Positions 42,192 to 52,626 of a DNA stretch of 64,000 nucleotides are shown here, one piece after another (the first letter of the stretch is position 1; every line of letters begins with the position of its first letter). Origin of the DNA: Devosia ginsengisoli. Its GTDB lineage: Bacteria; Pseudomonadota; Alphaproteobacteria; Rhizobiales; Devosiaceae. The notes beneath the pieces were generated by a model, which was given only the letters and a program-made list of their open reading frames with translations, made no database searches and was not told where the DNA came from. A program made the translations under genes and the position numbers. The DNA lies in contig NZ_JANQAJ010000011.1 of the NCBI RefSeq assembly GCF_024707105.1, positions 569,488-633,487 of the forward strand. Reading direction: 5' to 3'.

Positions 42192-43067
42192 TTAGATAAG
42201 CCCCGCATGGCGCATTGCAAAGTCCACGGCCTCCTCGGTCGCCTTGGCGACGGGCACGAGCGGCAGGCGCAGCTCGTTGGCGCAGCGATTGAGGCGGCTG
42301 GCGGCATATTTCACGGCCGTCGGATTGGGCTCCATGAACAGGTTCTTGTGCAGGTGCACCAGCTTGTCCTGGATGGCCAGCGCGCCCTTGAAATCGCCCG
42401 AAAGCGACAGCTCCTGCATCTGCGAGCACAGGCGCGGCGCGATGTTGGAGGTCACCGAAATGCAGCCATGGCCGCCATGCGCGTTGAAGGCGAGCGCGGT
42501 GATGTCCTCGCCCGACAGCAGGATGAAATCCTTGCCCAGCTTGTCGCGCTGCAGGCTGGCCCGGCCCAGATCAGCCGTCGCATCCTTGACGCCGATAATG
42601 TTGCTATGCGCCTCGTGCAGCCGCGCAATGGTGTCGATGGTGAGATCGACCACGGTGCGGCCGGGGACGCTATAGAGGATGACCGGGATGCCGATCGCCT
42701 TGGCCACGGCCGAGAAGTGCTGGAACATGCCCTCCTGGTTGGGCTTGTTGTAATAGGGCACGATGGACAGCACCGCGTCGGCGCCAGCCTTTTCGGCGAA
42801 TTTTGCCAGTTCCACCGCTTCGGCCGTCGAGTTGGATCCGGCCCCGGCGATAACAGGCACGCGCTTGTTGGCGACCTCGACGGCGATTTCGACGACGCGG
42901 CGATGCTCTTCGTGGCTGACGGTGGGGCTTTCGCCGGTGGTGCCCACCGGGACCAGGCCATGCGTGCCTTCGGCAATCTGCCAGTCGATAAAGCTCGCGA
43001 GGGCTTTCTCATCCACATTCCCATCGAGCATGGGAGTGATGAGCGCCGTTATCGATCCTCGCAGCAT
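42192..43067 (-). CDS. dapA: 4-hydroxy-tetrahydrodipicolinate synthase
   Basis: [23 protein letters not shown]...[14 protein letters not shown]. Confidence 0.96.
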   Translation of the reverse strand: MLRGSITALITPMLDGNVDEKALASFIDWQIAEGTHGLVPVGTTGESPTVSHEEHRRVVEIAVEVANKRVPVIAGAGSNSTAEAVELAKFAEKAGADAVLSIVPYYNKPNQEGMFQHFSAVAKAIGIPVILYSVPGRTVVDLTIDTIARLHEAHSNIIGVKDATADLGRASLQRDKLGKDFILLSGEDITALAFNAHGGHGCISVTSNIAPRLCSQMQELSLSGDFKGALAIQDKLVHLHKNLFMEPNPTAVKYAASRLNRCANELRLPLVPVAKATEEAVDFAMRHAGLI

Positions 43068-43320
43068 TGTCGAGATGTCCTTGGTCTGGGTGCCACAGTT
43101 CAGCCGTGGCGGGATGGCATAGACCGCATGGGTGCGGCCGGTTTTGAGTTGGCGCACCATACGTACACTTGGCTGCCACGACAATATTTTCGTTGGCGGC
43201 AGCCGGCAGGGATCGTCGCAGCGGCAACCTGATATTTACCCCGATGGGGTAAGGATGGGTTAACCGCGAGGATGGGGGCTCCTTGCTGGCCATGTAACTT
43301 GCGTACCAGCAGGACACCAG

Positions 43321-45346
43321 ATGATGCGGCAGTTTCGCGCCGGCCTCATCGCGGCGGTTTTGGGCCTCCTGAACTTTGCCCCCATCTCGCATGCGACGGC
43401 CAATGACACGATCGACCCGATAACCACCGGCACGGTGCAGGCCAATGCCAGCGCGCCCGCGGCCGATGCCAGGGGCTCGGCCGCCTTCCGCGCTGCGCTC
43501 GATGTCTTGCTGGGTGGCGATCCGGTGGCCGCCTATGCCAAGGCGCGCGCCCTGCCCGATGCCATGGAACGCCGCACCATTCAATGGGCCGCCATCTATT
43601 TCAATGCCGGCAAGATCGACTATCAATCCGTCCAGCGCTTTGCCGGCGACGCGCCGGATTTCGCCGCCGCCAGCATCTATCGCACCCGCATCGAGCAATC
43701 GCTGGTCAAGGCCGAACCCGGCCCCGCCGCCGTGATCGCCGCGCTGGGCGGCACCATGCCCAATACGATCGATGGGCAGATCATGCTGGCAAAAGCCTAT
43801 CTGGCGCAGGGCGAGACCAGCCGCGCCACCAGCATCGCCAAAAGCATCTGGATCGACAATTTCCTGACCGAAGAGCAGGAGAGTGACGTCCTCGACACGC
43901 TCGGCAGCCTGCTCGACCGCGACGCCCATTGGACGCGGGCCATGCATCTGATGATGCATGACCGGGCGCGCGGCAGCGAGCGGCTGCTGCCCTACCTGTC
44001 GGAGGCCCAGAAATCGCTGGTGGTGGCGCGGGCGGCGGTGTCGCGCAACGATGCCGATGCCAAGGCGCGGCTCGACAGTGTCGATCCCTCCATGCTGTCC
44101 AACCCGGTCTTCATCTTCTCGCGGGCGCAGCGCGCGGGGCAGTTCGAGCTGTGGGAGAGCGCAGTCGACTGGCTGGCCAAGGCGCCCGATGTCGTGCCCG
44201 ATGCCGCCGAATGGTGGTATGAGCGCCGCACGCTGCTACGCAAGCTGCTCGATGTCGGCCAGCCCGGCCTCGCCTATCGCGCTGCCGCCGATTACGACAA
44301 GGGCCCCGAAGGCCGGCTGGTGGAAGCCCATTTCCATGCCGGCTGGATCGCTCTCTCCTTCCTCGATGACGCGGCGTCCGCCAAGACGCATTTCACCGCC
44401 ATGGCTGGCCTGTCCACCCTGCCCGACAGCGTGACGCAGGCCAATTACTGGCTGGCCCGTGCCAATCTCAAGCTCGGCGATACAGCGGCCGCGCAGGCTG
44501 CATTCGAAGCCGCGGCCCGCTTCGGCAATGTCTATTACGGGCAATTGGCGCGGACCGAACTGGGTCAGACCGGGGTCGATCTCCGCCCCCTGCCCGATTG
44601 GCGGCAGAGCGAAACGCTGTTCGACGCCAACCCGATCGTGCGGGCAGTACGGCTGCTGGCGGCCAATGGACAGGCCAATATGGCGGTGCCGCTGCTGCGC
44701 AATTTCGGCAATGGCCTGACCAGTGGCCCCGAAATGCTGCTGGCCGCGCGGCTGGCGCAGGAAATCGGCGCGCATCATGTGGCTATCGCCATTGCCAACA
44801 CGGCCGATCAGCGCGGCACACCGCTCGACCTGTTCAGCTTCCCCAAGGATGGCTTGCCCTCCAATGCGCAACTGGCGGCCGACCGGGCCGCCGTCTATGC
44901 CATTGCCCGGCGAGGAATCGATGTTCCAGCTCGATGCCGTCTCGTCGGCTGGCGCACGCGGACTGATGCAACTGATGCCGGGCACGGCGCAGGATGTCGC
45001 CCGCAAGGTGGGCGTGGACTATTCGGCCAGCCGGCTGGTGAGCGACGGGGCCTATAACGCCCTGCTCGGTTCGACCTATCTCGCCGCGCAACTGGACCGC
45101 TATGACGGCTCACTGGTGCTGGCCGCGGCCGCCTACAATGCCGGACCGGGCAATGCCAATAAATGGATCAAGGCCTATGGCGACCCGCGGGTCGACAATG
45201 TCGATCCGGTGATCTGGGTCGAGCTGATCCCGTTCCAGGAAACCCGGACCTATGTGAAGCGCGTGCTCGGCAATTACCTGGTCTATCGCCAACGCCTCGG
45301 CGACAGCCCGGTCACGCTGCAACAGGCGCTGCGGACAATCCGGTAG
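43321..45346 (+). pseudogene. Soluble lytic murein transglycosylase with apparent frameshift at the catalytic region
   Basis: ORF 43321-45057 N-terminal superhelix; ORF 44723-45346 encodes ESMFQLDAVSSAGARGLMQLMPGTA...YNAGPGN; junction 44908-44915. Confidence 0.85.
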
Positions 45347-45374
45347 CGGCTTTTTGGCAGGTCCTATCGGAGAC

Positions 45375-45468
45375 CTCATGGCGAGCTTGTCGAACCACGA
45401 GGTCGAGCGAGTGGAGGCCCTGTGCCACGCCCCCGTGGTTCGACGGGCTCACCATGAGGGCTACTGCT
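45375..45468. repeat. REP-like repeat, copy D (variant arms)
   Basis: ACCTCATGGCGAGCTTGTCGAACCACGAGGT ... CACGCCCCCGTGGTTCGACGGGCTCACCATGAGGGCTACT. Confidence 0.75.
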
Positions 45469-45528
45469 GCGCTGTTCGCAACGACAATCCCCCTTGAGGC
45501 AACACCCTCCCTGCCCCTAAATGGCGCC

Positions 45529-46461
45529 ATGGCTCGCACCGTCCCCGCCGATCACCCCGCTTTCGTCCCCCTGCCCGTGACCCATGTGCCACTGGCGGCA
45601 GGCGTGCGCGCCGCCGTGCATGTGGCCGGACAGTTGTCGAGCCGGCGGCTGCCCGTAGTCTGCCTGCCCGGCTATCAGCGCAATATGAGCGACTTCACCG
45701 AATTCGCCGCCTATTTCCGCCGCGTCGGCGGCGGCGACTGGCCGGTCGTGCTGCTCGACCTGCCGGGACGCGGCCGCGCCGATGACCGGAAAAAGCCTGG
45801 TGACTATGGCTCATTGGTCGATGCCGATGACGTGGCCTCGGTGATGACGGCCCTGGGAATCGGCCGGGCCATCGTGCTGGGGCAAGGGCATGGCGGCCAG
45901 GTGGCCATGGCACTGGCGGCCAATCGGCCCCTGCTGGTCGCCGGAACGGTGCTGCTCGATTCCGGCCCGGTGACCGATTCACGCGGCATCGTTCGGCTGC
46001 GCAACAATCTGGCGCATGTCGAGGCCCTGCGCGGCGCCAAGCTGGTAAAAGCCGGCTTCCACCGGATTCTCAGCGGCGACTATCCCGGCCTGCCCGATGA
46101 CCGGCTCGACGCCCTGATGGGCCGCAGCCACTTCATCGACAAGCGCGGCCGCGCCCGCCCGCTCTATGACACCAGGCTGATCGAGGCCTTGGCCAGCATC
46201 AATTTCGATGACGTGCTGATGGCGCAATGGCCCCTGTTCGACGCGCTGACCTGCGCCCCGCTCATGCTGCTGCGCACGCAACTGACCGATCAGTTGCGGC
46301 GCGAAACCTTCGACGAAATGGTCCGCCGCCGCCCCGATGCCGTCGCGCTGACCATTGTCGGCCAGGGCTCGCCTGCTCTGTTCGACCAGAGCGAGGAAAT
46401 CGAAGCCGTGGCCGAATTCGTCCTGCAGACCAATACGCAATTGCTGGGAAAAGCGGCTTAG
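45529..46461 (+). CDS. Alpha/beta hydrolase
   Basis: VVCLPGYQRNMSDF; LDLPGRGRADD; VLGQGHGGQVAMALAANRP. Confidence 0.85.
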   Translation: MARTVPADHPAFVPLPVTHVPLAAGVRAAVHVAGQLSSRRLPVVCLPGYQRNMSDFTEFAAYFRRVGGGDWPVVLLDLPGRGRADDRKKPGDYGSLVDADDVASVMTALGIGRAIVLGQGHGGQVAMALAANRPLLVAGTVLLDSGPVTDSRGIVRLRNNLAHVEALRGAKLVKAGFHRILSGDYPGLPDDRLDALMGRSHFIDKRGRARPLYDTRLIEALASINFDDVLMAQWPLFDALTCAPLMLLRTQLTDQLRRETFDEMVRRRPDAVALTIVGQGSPALFDQSEEIEAVAEFVLQTNTQLLGKAA

Positions 46462-46474
46462 GTCACTGGCAGTA

Positions 46475-46512
46475 GTCCTCATGGTGAGCTTGTCGAACCA
46501 CGAGGTTTCAGA
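46475..46512. repeat. REP-like half element, copy E
   Basis: GTCCTCATGGTGAGCTTGTCGAACCACGAGGTTTC between convergent genes. Confidence 0.7.
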
Positions 46513-46522
46513 AAAGCCAGCC

Positions 46523-47068
46523 TCAAGCGCCCACGCTGACCTTGCCCAGTTCCACCGCCTGCTCCACCCAGCGCTCACGGCGGACACGACCCTTGAAAGC
46601 CAGTTGCGCCTCGACCCATTCCATATCGGCCTTGCTCCAGCCGGCGATCTGGTCGATGTGAAAAATACCCATGGCATGAAGCGATGCTTCAATTTTCGGC
46701 CCGATTCCCTTGATCTGCTTCAGATTGTCCGCGCCGCCGCTGCGCGGTGCGGATAGCGTAACCGGCTTGCGATCGGGCGACTTGACCTTCCGCCGCGGCT
46801 GCCTGGCAGGCTTTTCCGGCGCTACAATAGTCGTGGCAGCGACCACCGGCGCAACATCAGCCGGCAGATCCTCGACGCTGGCAGCGAGACGGGCCGCCGT
46901 GCTGCGCGGTCGAGACGGCACGGCCGGAGCAACAGCAACCGCCGCGACCTGCCGCGTGCCGCGACCGGCATGGAGAATACGGCGGGCGCCATAGCCGATG
47001 GCGCAGCCCAGCAGATAGGCCGCCAGTATCAGCGAGGCGGTTTCGGCAATGTGGGCCAAATTGGTCAT
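46523..47068 (-). CDS. TM-anchored protein with C-terminal helix-hairpin-helix domain
   Basis: N-terminal TM; Ala/Pro/Lys-rich linker; DNLKQIKGIGPKIEASLHAMGIFHIDQIAGWSKADMEWVEAQL. Confidence 0.8.
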   Translation of the reverse strand: MTNLAHIAETASLILAAYLLGCAIGYGARRILHAGRGTRQVAAVAVAPAVPSRPRSTAARLAASVEDLPADVAPVVAATTIVAPEKPARQPRRKVKSPDRKPVTLSAPRSGGADNLKQIKGIGPKIEASLHAMGIFHIDQIAGWSKADMEWVEAQLAFKGRVRRERWVEQAVELGKVSVGA

Positions 47069-47075
47069 GGCGCAC

Positions 47076-47195
47076 TCACGGCTTTGGCGACGAGAAGCTG
47101 CGCCAGCCGACGACGAGGCCGATCAGCCCCGCCCCTGCCAGATAAGGCCAATAGACTTCAAGCAGATAGAGCAGCGAAGTCCAGTTCATCGCCAT
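47076..47195 (-). CDS. Unannotated 39-aa single-TM protein
   Basis: MAMNWTSLLYLLEVYWPYLAGAGLIGLVVGWRSFSSPKP; lies tightly between the OmpA/BON gene and the HhH gene on the same strand; below the ORF-track size cutoff. Confidence 0.6.
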   Translation of the reverse strand: MAMNWTSLLYLLEVYWPYLAGAGLIGLVVGWRSFSSPKP

Positions 47196-47206
47196 ATCCT
47201 GCCGCT

Positions 47207-50200
47207 TCAATAATGCTCCGGCTGCACGCTCACCACGATACGCCGGTTGAGCCGCTTGCCTTGGGCCGTATCATTGTCGGCAATGGGCGCGGTTTCGCCA
47301 TAGCCGACGGCATAAAGCCGGGCCGGCGTGACGCCGCGCGACACCAGCGCCTCGACGACCGCCTCGGCACGCGCCACCGACAGGGCCATGTTCAGGCCCT
47401 CGTCGCCATCGGCATCGGTATGGCCCTCGATATGCACCACCGCATCGGGACAGGCCGCCAGATCCAGCGCCAACTCGTCCAGCGCGGCGTCGGATTCGGC
47501 GGCAATCAGCGCCGCGCCCGACTGGAACAGGATGGAATTGCGCGCTGAAAATTCGGCAATCGGCGCCGCGCAGGCGGTTATATCGACCGGAACAGGCGCC
47601 ACGGGTTCAGGCGGCGGTGCCGGTTCGGGTTCAGGCGGTGGAGGCGGCAGATCGATGGCCGTCGTCCAGTCGGCCGCGCCCGGATCGGCGGCAATGGCTG
47701 CTAATACTGCCGTGCGTGCTCCGTCGTCAGCGGCAATGCCCCGCAGCGACCAGGCCCCATTGGTGAAGTCGAGCTGGCCTTCAAGCAGATAGAGCAATGC
47801 CCGCAGGCCGGTTTCGGCGCTGGGCAGGAAGGTTTCGGGCGCGCCATCGGCAATGCTGATCGCCGCGATATCGCCGCTGCTGATCGACGCGAAATAGCGC
47901 AGGGCCGGATCGGACGGCAACTGACCGCTCAGCACCACCTCGCCATCGGCCGAACGCCGCCCCGAAAAGGCATAATTCGGATCGACAACGGCCGGTGGCT
48001 CAACCGGCGCCACGGTCTCGACGCCCGGTTGGGCTGCGGCCTCGGCTTCGGTAGCCGGCTCAACTACGGGCTCGGGCTCCGCGGCGGCCTGGGGCTCCGC
48101 AACAGCCTCGGGCTCGGTAGCAGGCACCACCTCGGCAACCTGTTCACGCTCGGGCGGGCTGGCCAGCGCCAGCGTCCAGCCATTCGCCGGCGTCGTCGCC
48201 GTGGCGATGGCACTGTCGATCGCCCCCGCTGCCTCGGCATCTGCGAGCGTGCCGCTGACCGTCCAGGCGGCGCCGTCATAGCTCACACGGCCTTCAGACA
48301 GGCCGGCCAGCGCGCCGAGTGCGGCGAGCAGGTCATCGGCAAATCCTTCGGGTGCCGTGGGGTCGATGCTTGTCTCGTCGGTGACATTGCCCCCTGCCCG
48401 CACCACGAGGAAGCGCTGCAGCGACGCCACCGGAACCAGGCCTTGCAGCGTCACCGCCCTGTCGGCGGCCTTGCTGGCCGACCAGATATAAGGCGTGGTC
48501 ACAACCGGTTCGGGCGTCGGCGCAGCGATATCGATCGACCAGCCGGTGCTATCGGTCGCGGCGGCCAGCGCCGCCAGAACCGTGTCGCGTTGCGCCTCGG
48601 ATTCGGCACGGCCAGCAAGCGACCACGCCGCCCCGTCGAAGCTGACCTCGCCCTCGGCAAGACCCAGCACCGCATCGAGCCCCGCCGTCGCGGCAGCCAC
48701 GAAATCACTCGGCGCGCCGAGACCCAGTTCGGTGGAATCGACCACGGCATTGCCGGCATGAACGGCCAGATAACTCTTGAAGCTCGGCGTTGGAACATGC
48801 CCGATCAGCGTGACGCCATCGGCCGTCCGCGTGGCGGACCACTGATAGGGGGCAATTTCGGGGATGGAAGGTGGCGGCACGGCGATGGCCATGGACCAGC
48901 CGGCACCGGCCAGTTGCCGCGTGGCGAAGTCGGCCTCGATGGCGCCCTTGTCGATGGCCGAGTTGGCGGTTCCCGTCACGGTCCAGCCCATTCCGTCATA
49001 GGCCACGTTGCCGTCGCGCAACCACTGCAGCAGGTCGATAGCCGTGCCAGCCGAGGCGAGAAAGCCATTGGGCTCGCCCGAGGCATAAGTCATTGTTGTC
49101 GTTGCGCCTTCTCCGGCTTCGGTCAGCAAAGCGGCCTCGTCGGCGGCTGATGGCACCAGGCCCGAGAGCGCAATGGCGCCATCAGCATCCTTGGTCACGG
49201 ACCAGGACCAGGTAGCGGCGCGGGGCGCCGAGATTTCGGCGCGTGCCAGCACCAGGCCCTGCGGCGCTTCGGCTGCCATCATGGCCAGCAACGCGTCGTA
49301 GTCCGCGCCGGAGCGGGCCGTGCCGACGATGGTCAGCACATTGTCGCGCAGAGCGATGCGGCCTTCACTCATCTTCTCGAGCGCATCGAGGCCGAAATCG
49401 GCACCCGACCGGTAGCGCTCGGGCGCACCGCGGCCCAGCTTGAGATAGCTGGTATCGGCCCCTTCGCGCAGGCTGAAGGCTTCGCGCGTGGCCTCGTCGG
49501 GCGCATAGCCGTCGAAGACCACGGCGCCGCCTGCCTGGCGGGTGGCACTCATCCAGTAGTCGGCGATCCGGGGCGGTTCGAGCACCACGATCGTGCCTGA
49601 TGGTTCCAGCGTCTCGACAATACCCTGGGCGATTTCCAGCGTGGCGGGTGCGCCGGACAGCGTGCTCTGGCCATCGATGATGCTGGCGGCGCCATATTCG
49701 AGACGCGCCAGTTGTTCGAGCAGAGTCTGGGAAAGCTCAGCAAAACCAGCGGGTTCGCCTGAACCGAGCGCCAGACCGGTCGCGACCTGCGCGCCGGAAA
49801 CCTCGGCCGTGCGGTAGCGCTCAACCAGGGCATCGTCGGGCACGTAGCCGGAAACGTCGACGCGCTTGCCATCGAAAGCCGCATTCCACGCATAGGGCGA
49901 AACCAGCGCCGGGGCGATGGTGATGTCGCCCAGTTCCAGCCCCGCCGGCGCTCCTGCGCGCAGGACGATCAACAGGTCGCGGAAGGCGCGCTCGGATTTG
50001 GCTCTTCCGTTGAGGCTGACGGTCAGGTCGGACACCACCGCTTCGCCCTGGTCGAAATATTGCAGCCGGTCGATGGCGAATTCCGCCCCGGCCACCCAGA
50101 GCCGGCCATCCGGCACGCCGGACCGCAGCTCCAGAGCCCCCTGCTCTGTCCCGGCCAGCGCCAACAGACGCTGCCTCGTGGTCTCGTTCGGCACGGCGCC

Positions 50201-50545
50201 GGACAACGCGATCGCGCCCTGCTCCAGCCCGGCATGCAAGACATAGGGCCGGGCCATCGGCGCAAGTGTCACATCGGTCCTGACCGAGCGGATACCGGCC
50301 AGTCCGGCAAGCCGCGTCACGGCGGAATTCAACTGAGCCTGATCGGTGGTCGTACCGGTCAAAGTCAGGTCGCGGGCGTCGAGCGACAGTTCGGCCCAAT
50401 CGTAGCCGCCGGTACGCATGGCAGTGGTGCTACGAGCCGCCAGATCATCAGCGATATAGGTCGATGTCATCGCCAGACACAAAGTCGTGCCGCCCAGGAC
50501 AGTGGCGAGTCCTGGCACGACCCACTTGATGAGGTCCCTGATCAT
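47207..50545 (-). CDS. OmpA-family protein with a long array of degenerate BON-like repeats
   Basis: N-terminal TM (MIRDLIKWVVPGLATVLGGTTLCLAM); at least seven repeats of type PYxWSAxxxxDGxVxLxGxVP; Pro/Glu/Ala-rich linkers; C-terminal OmpA VVHIEGHTDADGDEGLNMALSVARAEAVVEALVSRGV. Confidence 0.88.
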   Translation of the reverse strand: MIRDLIKWVVPGLATVLGGTTLCLAMTSTYIADDLAARSTTAMRTGGYDWAELSLDARDLTLTGTTTDQAQLNSAVTRLAGLAGIRSVRTDVTLAPMARPYVLHAGLEQGAIALSGAVPNETTRQRLLALAGTEQGALELRSGVPDGRLWVAGAEFAIDRLQYFDQGEAVVSDLTVSLNGRAKSERAFRDLLIVLRAGAPAGLELGDITIAPALVSPYAWNAAFDGKRVDVSGYVPDDALVERYRTAEVSGAQVATGLALGSGEPAGFAELSQTLLEQLARLEYGAASIIDGQSTLSGAPATLEIAQGIVETLEPSGTIVVLEPPRIADYWMSATRQAGGAVVFDGYAPDEATREAFSLREGADTSYLKLGRGAPERYRSGADFGLDALEKMSEGRIALRDNVLTIVGTARSGADYDALLAMMAAEAPQGLVLARAEISAPRAATWSWSVTKDADGAIALSGLVPSAADEAALLTEAGEGATTTMTYASGEPNGFLASAGTAIDLLQWLRDGNVAYDGMGWTVTGTANSAIDKGAIEADFATRQLAGAGWSMAIAVPPPSIPEIAPYQWSATRTADGVTLIGHVPTPSFKSYLAVHAGNAVVDSTELGLGAPSDFVAAATAGLDAVLGLAEGEVSFDGAAWSLAGRAESEAQRDTVLAALAAATDSTGWSIDIAAPTPEPVVTTPYIWSASKAADRAVTLQGLVPVASLQRFLVVRAGGNVTDETSIDPTAPEGFADDLLAALGALAGLSEGRVSYDGAAWTVSGTLADAEAAGAIDSAIATATTPANGWTLALASPPEREQVAEVVPATEPEAVAEPQAAAEPEPVVEPATEAEAAAQPGVETVAPVEPPAVVDPNYAFSGRRSADGEVVLSGQLPSDPALRYFASISSGDIAAISIADGAPETFLPSAETGLRALLYLLEGQLDFTNGAWSLRGIAADDGARTAVLAAIAADPGAADWTTAIDLPPPPPEPEPAPPPEPVAPVPVDITACAAPIAEFSARNSILFQSGAALIAAESDAALDELALDLAACPDAVVHIEGHTDADGDEGLNMALSVARAEAVVEALVSRGVTPARLYAVGYGETAPIADNDTAQGKRLNRRIVVSVQPEHY

Positions 50546-50751
50546 TCCCGTTCCAGTGAATGTCCGCAATTTTCGCGAGGCTAGTGCATTTCGCCGTGCG
50601 AGGGAACGAAAATGGAGCCGGTAAGTGGTTGTTTCCGTGGGATTAAATCATGCGGCCGACAGGAAAATGTCCCTGCGATAGATCGAAGACGAGAATCAGC
50701 TCGATCTCACCTCCTCATGGAGCCGCCCACGCGAGCGCATCCCCAAAAGCA

Positions 50752-50779
50752 GAAAGGCCCGGCATGAGCCGGGCCTTTC
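50752..50779 (-). terminator. Porin gene terminator
   Basis: Perfect 12-bp stem GAAAGGCCCGGC-ATGA-GCCGGGCCTTTC just 3' of the porin. Confidence 0.7.
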
Positions 50780-50802
50780 CGTAGCAGGTCGTAATCCGAG
50801 GA

Positions 50803-52179
50803 TTACTGGAAGGCCTTGGAGGCCTTGAAGGTGACCTTGTAGGCGCCGTTCTGCTGAACCTTGGCACCGATCGACGACGAGAAGCCGCCGCCGGGGTTCC
50901 AGCCGAGTTCTGCACTGCCGTAGAAGTCGGAGTAGGCAGCCGCAACCGGAGCCGGAGCAACGTCAGCAGCGTGGCCATACACACCGATTTCGGTGGTCAG
51001 CTTGACGGTTTCGGTCAGCGAAGCGATCAACTGAGCAGCAACCTGGTAGCCGTCGCCAACACCGGCCGTACCGTCGTTGAAGTAACGACCACCGATGTTG
51101 ATTTCGATACCGTCAGCAACGGTGGCACCGATGGAGCCGCCGAAGCCGAAGTCGGTGTCGAGAGCAGCGCCACCAACGGCGGTGCCACCAGCAGCTTCAG
51201 CCGACAGAGCAACCTTGAACATGTCGAACTTGGCTTCGCCCGAAACCAGGCCGTTCCAGTACGACCAGTTGCCGGCCGGGTTGTAGCCGCCGCCAGCAGC
51301 CAGGGCTGCACGGAGCTTGAAGGCGTCGAACGTGCTGGTCACGCCAGCATGCACGGCATAGGTATCGCCAACGGTCTGAACGCCGTCGAGCAGGCCACCA
51401 ACGGAACCGCTGATGTGAGCAGTGATGCCTTCGCCGGCATACTGCAGCACGCCGATCAGGCTGCCAGCTTCGTTGTCGGTACGGTCGAGAGCTTCAAGAC
51501 CGATCTTGCCGACCAGGCCTTCGCCGAAGCTGGATTCGAGCTGGATGACGTGACCACCCTTGCGAACCGGGCCTTCCCAGACGCCAACGTCGGCATCCTT
51601 GGACATGAACAGGCCGGTGAAGTTGAACGGCTCGTCGTCGCCTTCGTTGAAGATCGAACCCTTCTTACCAGCGCTGAGGATGGTGGTGTCGCCGACCTGG
51701 ACATAAGCGTCCTGGGCGCGGAGAACATGCGCATCGCCGTTCACGACGCCGATGGCGTCACGAGCGCGCTGGTAGTCACGCTGGCGCAGGTTGATCACGA
51801 CCGAAGCCGGACCAAAGTCGCTCGATGCGGTGCCGACGAACTTCAGCAGGGTCTCAACCTTGGAGTCCCAATCCTGGTTGGACACGCCAACGAGGTTGCT
51901 GGGGGTGTCGACAGAGACAACACCGTCGGTGTTCGGAGCGCCAGCAAACGGGGTGTTGGCGATGATGTGGCCGCCACCGTTGTAGTTGCCCCATTCGAAC
52001 GTGTAGTTCACGGCGCCCGAGATCTGCAGGCAGTTGGTGTCGGACGAGATGGTCAGGCCCGACAGGCCCAGTTCGTCGCAGACGTCGAGCGAGGTGAGAA
52101 CGCCCAGATCGGCAGCGAAGCCGGCGGTCGAGAGACCGGCAGCAGCAACAGAACCGAGGATAAGGCTCTTGAGTTTCAT
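50803..52179 (-). CDS. Outer membrane porin (alphaproteobacterial type)
   Basis: MKLKSLILGSVAAAGLSTAGFAADLG signal peptide; C-terminal aromatic residue (KAFQ-like ending), repeated beta-strand pattern. Confidence 0.82.
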   Translation of the reverse strand: MKLKSLILGSVAAAGLSTAGFAADLGVLTSLDVCDELGLSGLTISSDTNCLQISGAVNYTFEWGNYNGGGHIIANTPFAGAPNTDGVVSVDTPSNLVGVSNQDWDSKVETLLKFVGTASSDFGPASVVINLRQRDYQRARDAIGVVNGDAHVLRAQDAYVQVGDTTILSAGKKGSIFNEGDDEPFNFTGLFMSKDADVGVWEGPVRKGGHVIQLESSFGEGLVGKIGLEALDRTDNEAGSLIGVLQYAGEGITAHISGSVGGLLDGVQTVGDTYAVHAGVTSTFDAFKLRAALAAGGGYNPAGNWSYWNGLVSGEAKFDMFKVALSAEAAGGTAVGGAALDTDFGFGGSIGATVADGIEINIGGRYFNDGTAGVGDGYQVAAQLIASLTETVKLTTEIGVYGHAADVAPAPVAAAYSDFYGSAELGWNPGGGFSSSIGAKVQQNGAYKVTFKASKAFQ

Positions 52180-52626
52180 TAGTTGACCTCCAAAGTCAGT
52201 CATTCTTAGTGCCGGTTGCCCAGCGGTTTGTCGAAACGCGACCACACTATTCGTGGTGCAGTGTGTTGCCGTCGCGCTGCGACCGACAAACGATCCCATG
52301 CATGGATTCGCAGGGCCCACTCTACGCATGACGAAAAATGACGCAATCGCGCAAAAGCCGTTTTGCCGCCGCGCAACATGGTTGGGAACCGGATGTTGCA
52401 GATTCAGCACACAGACGGAAACCGACTGTTAACCCGGCTGAAGGAAGCGTTAAAATCCGCCCGTTTTGCGGGCATGTTACAGCGCGCAAGCGCGCCGACG
52501 ACGCTATATTCGCCGCGCCGGCCTGCAATGCGCCTGCCATAGACGCAGCGAGGATGCGGCGGAATCATGCCGGAAATTCGAAAAGCCGGAGGCGGCGATT
52601 CCGCCTCGCCACAATTGGGAGCGAAC

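Noticed and set aside
24230-46512. Repeated palindromes considered as CRISPR
   Set aside because: Elements are dispersed, not tandem; no regular repeat-spacer arrangement and no cas genes
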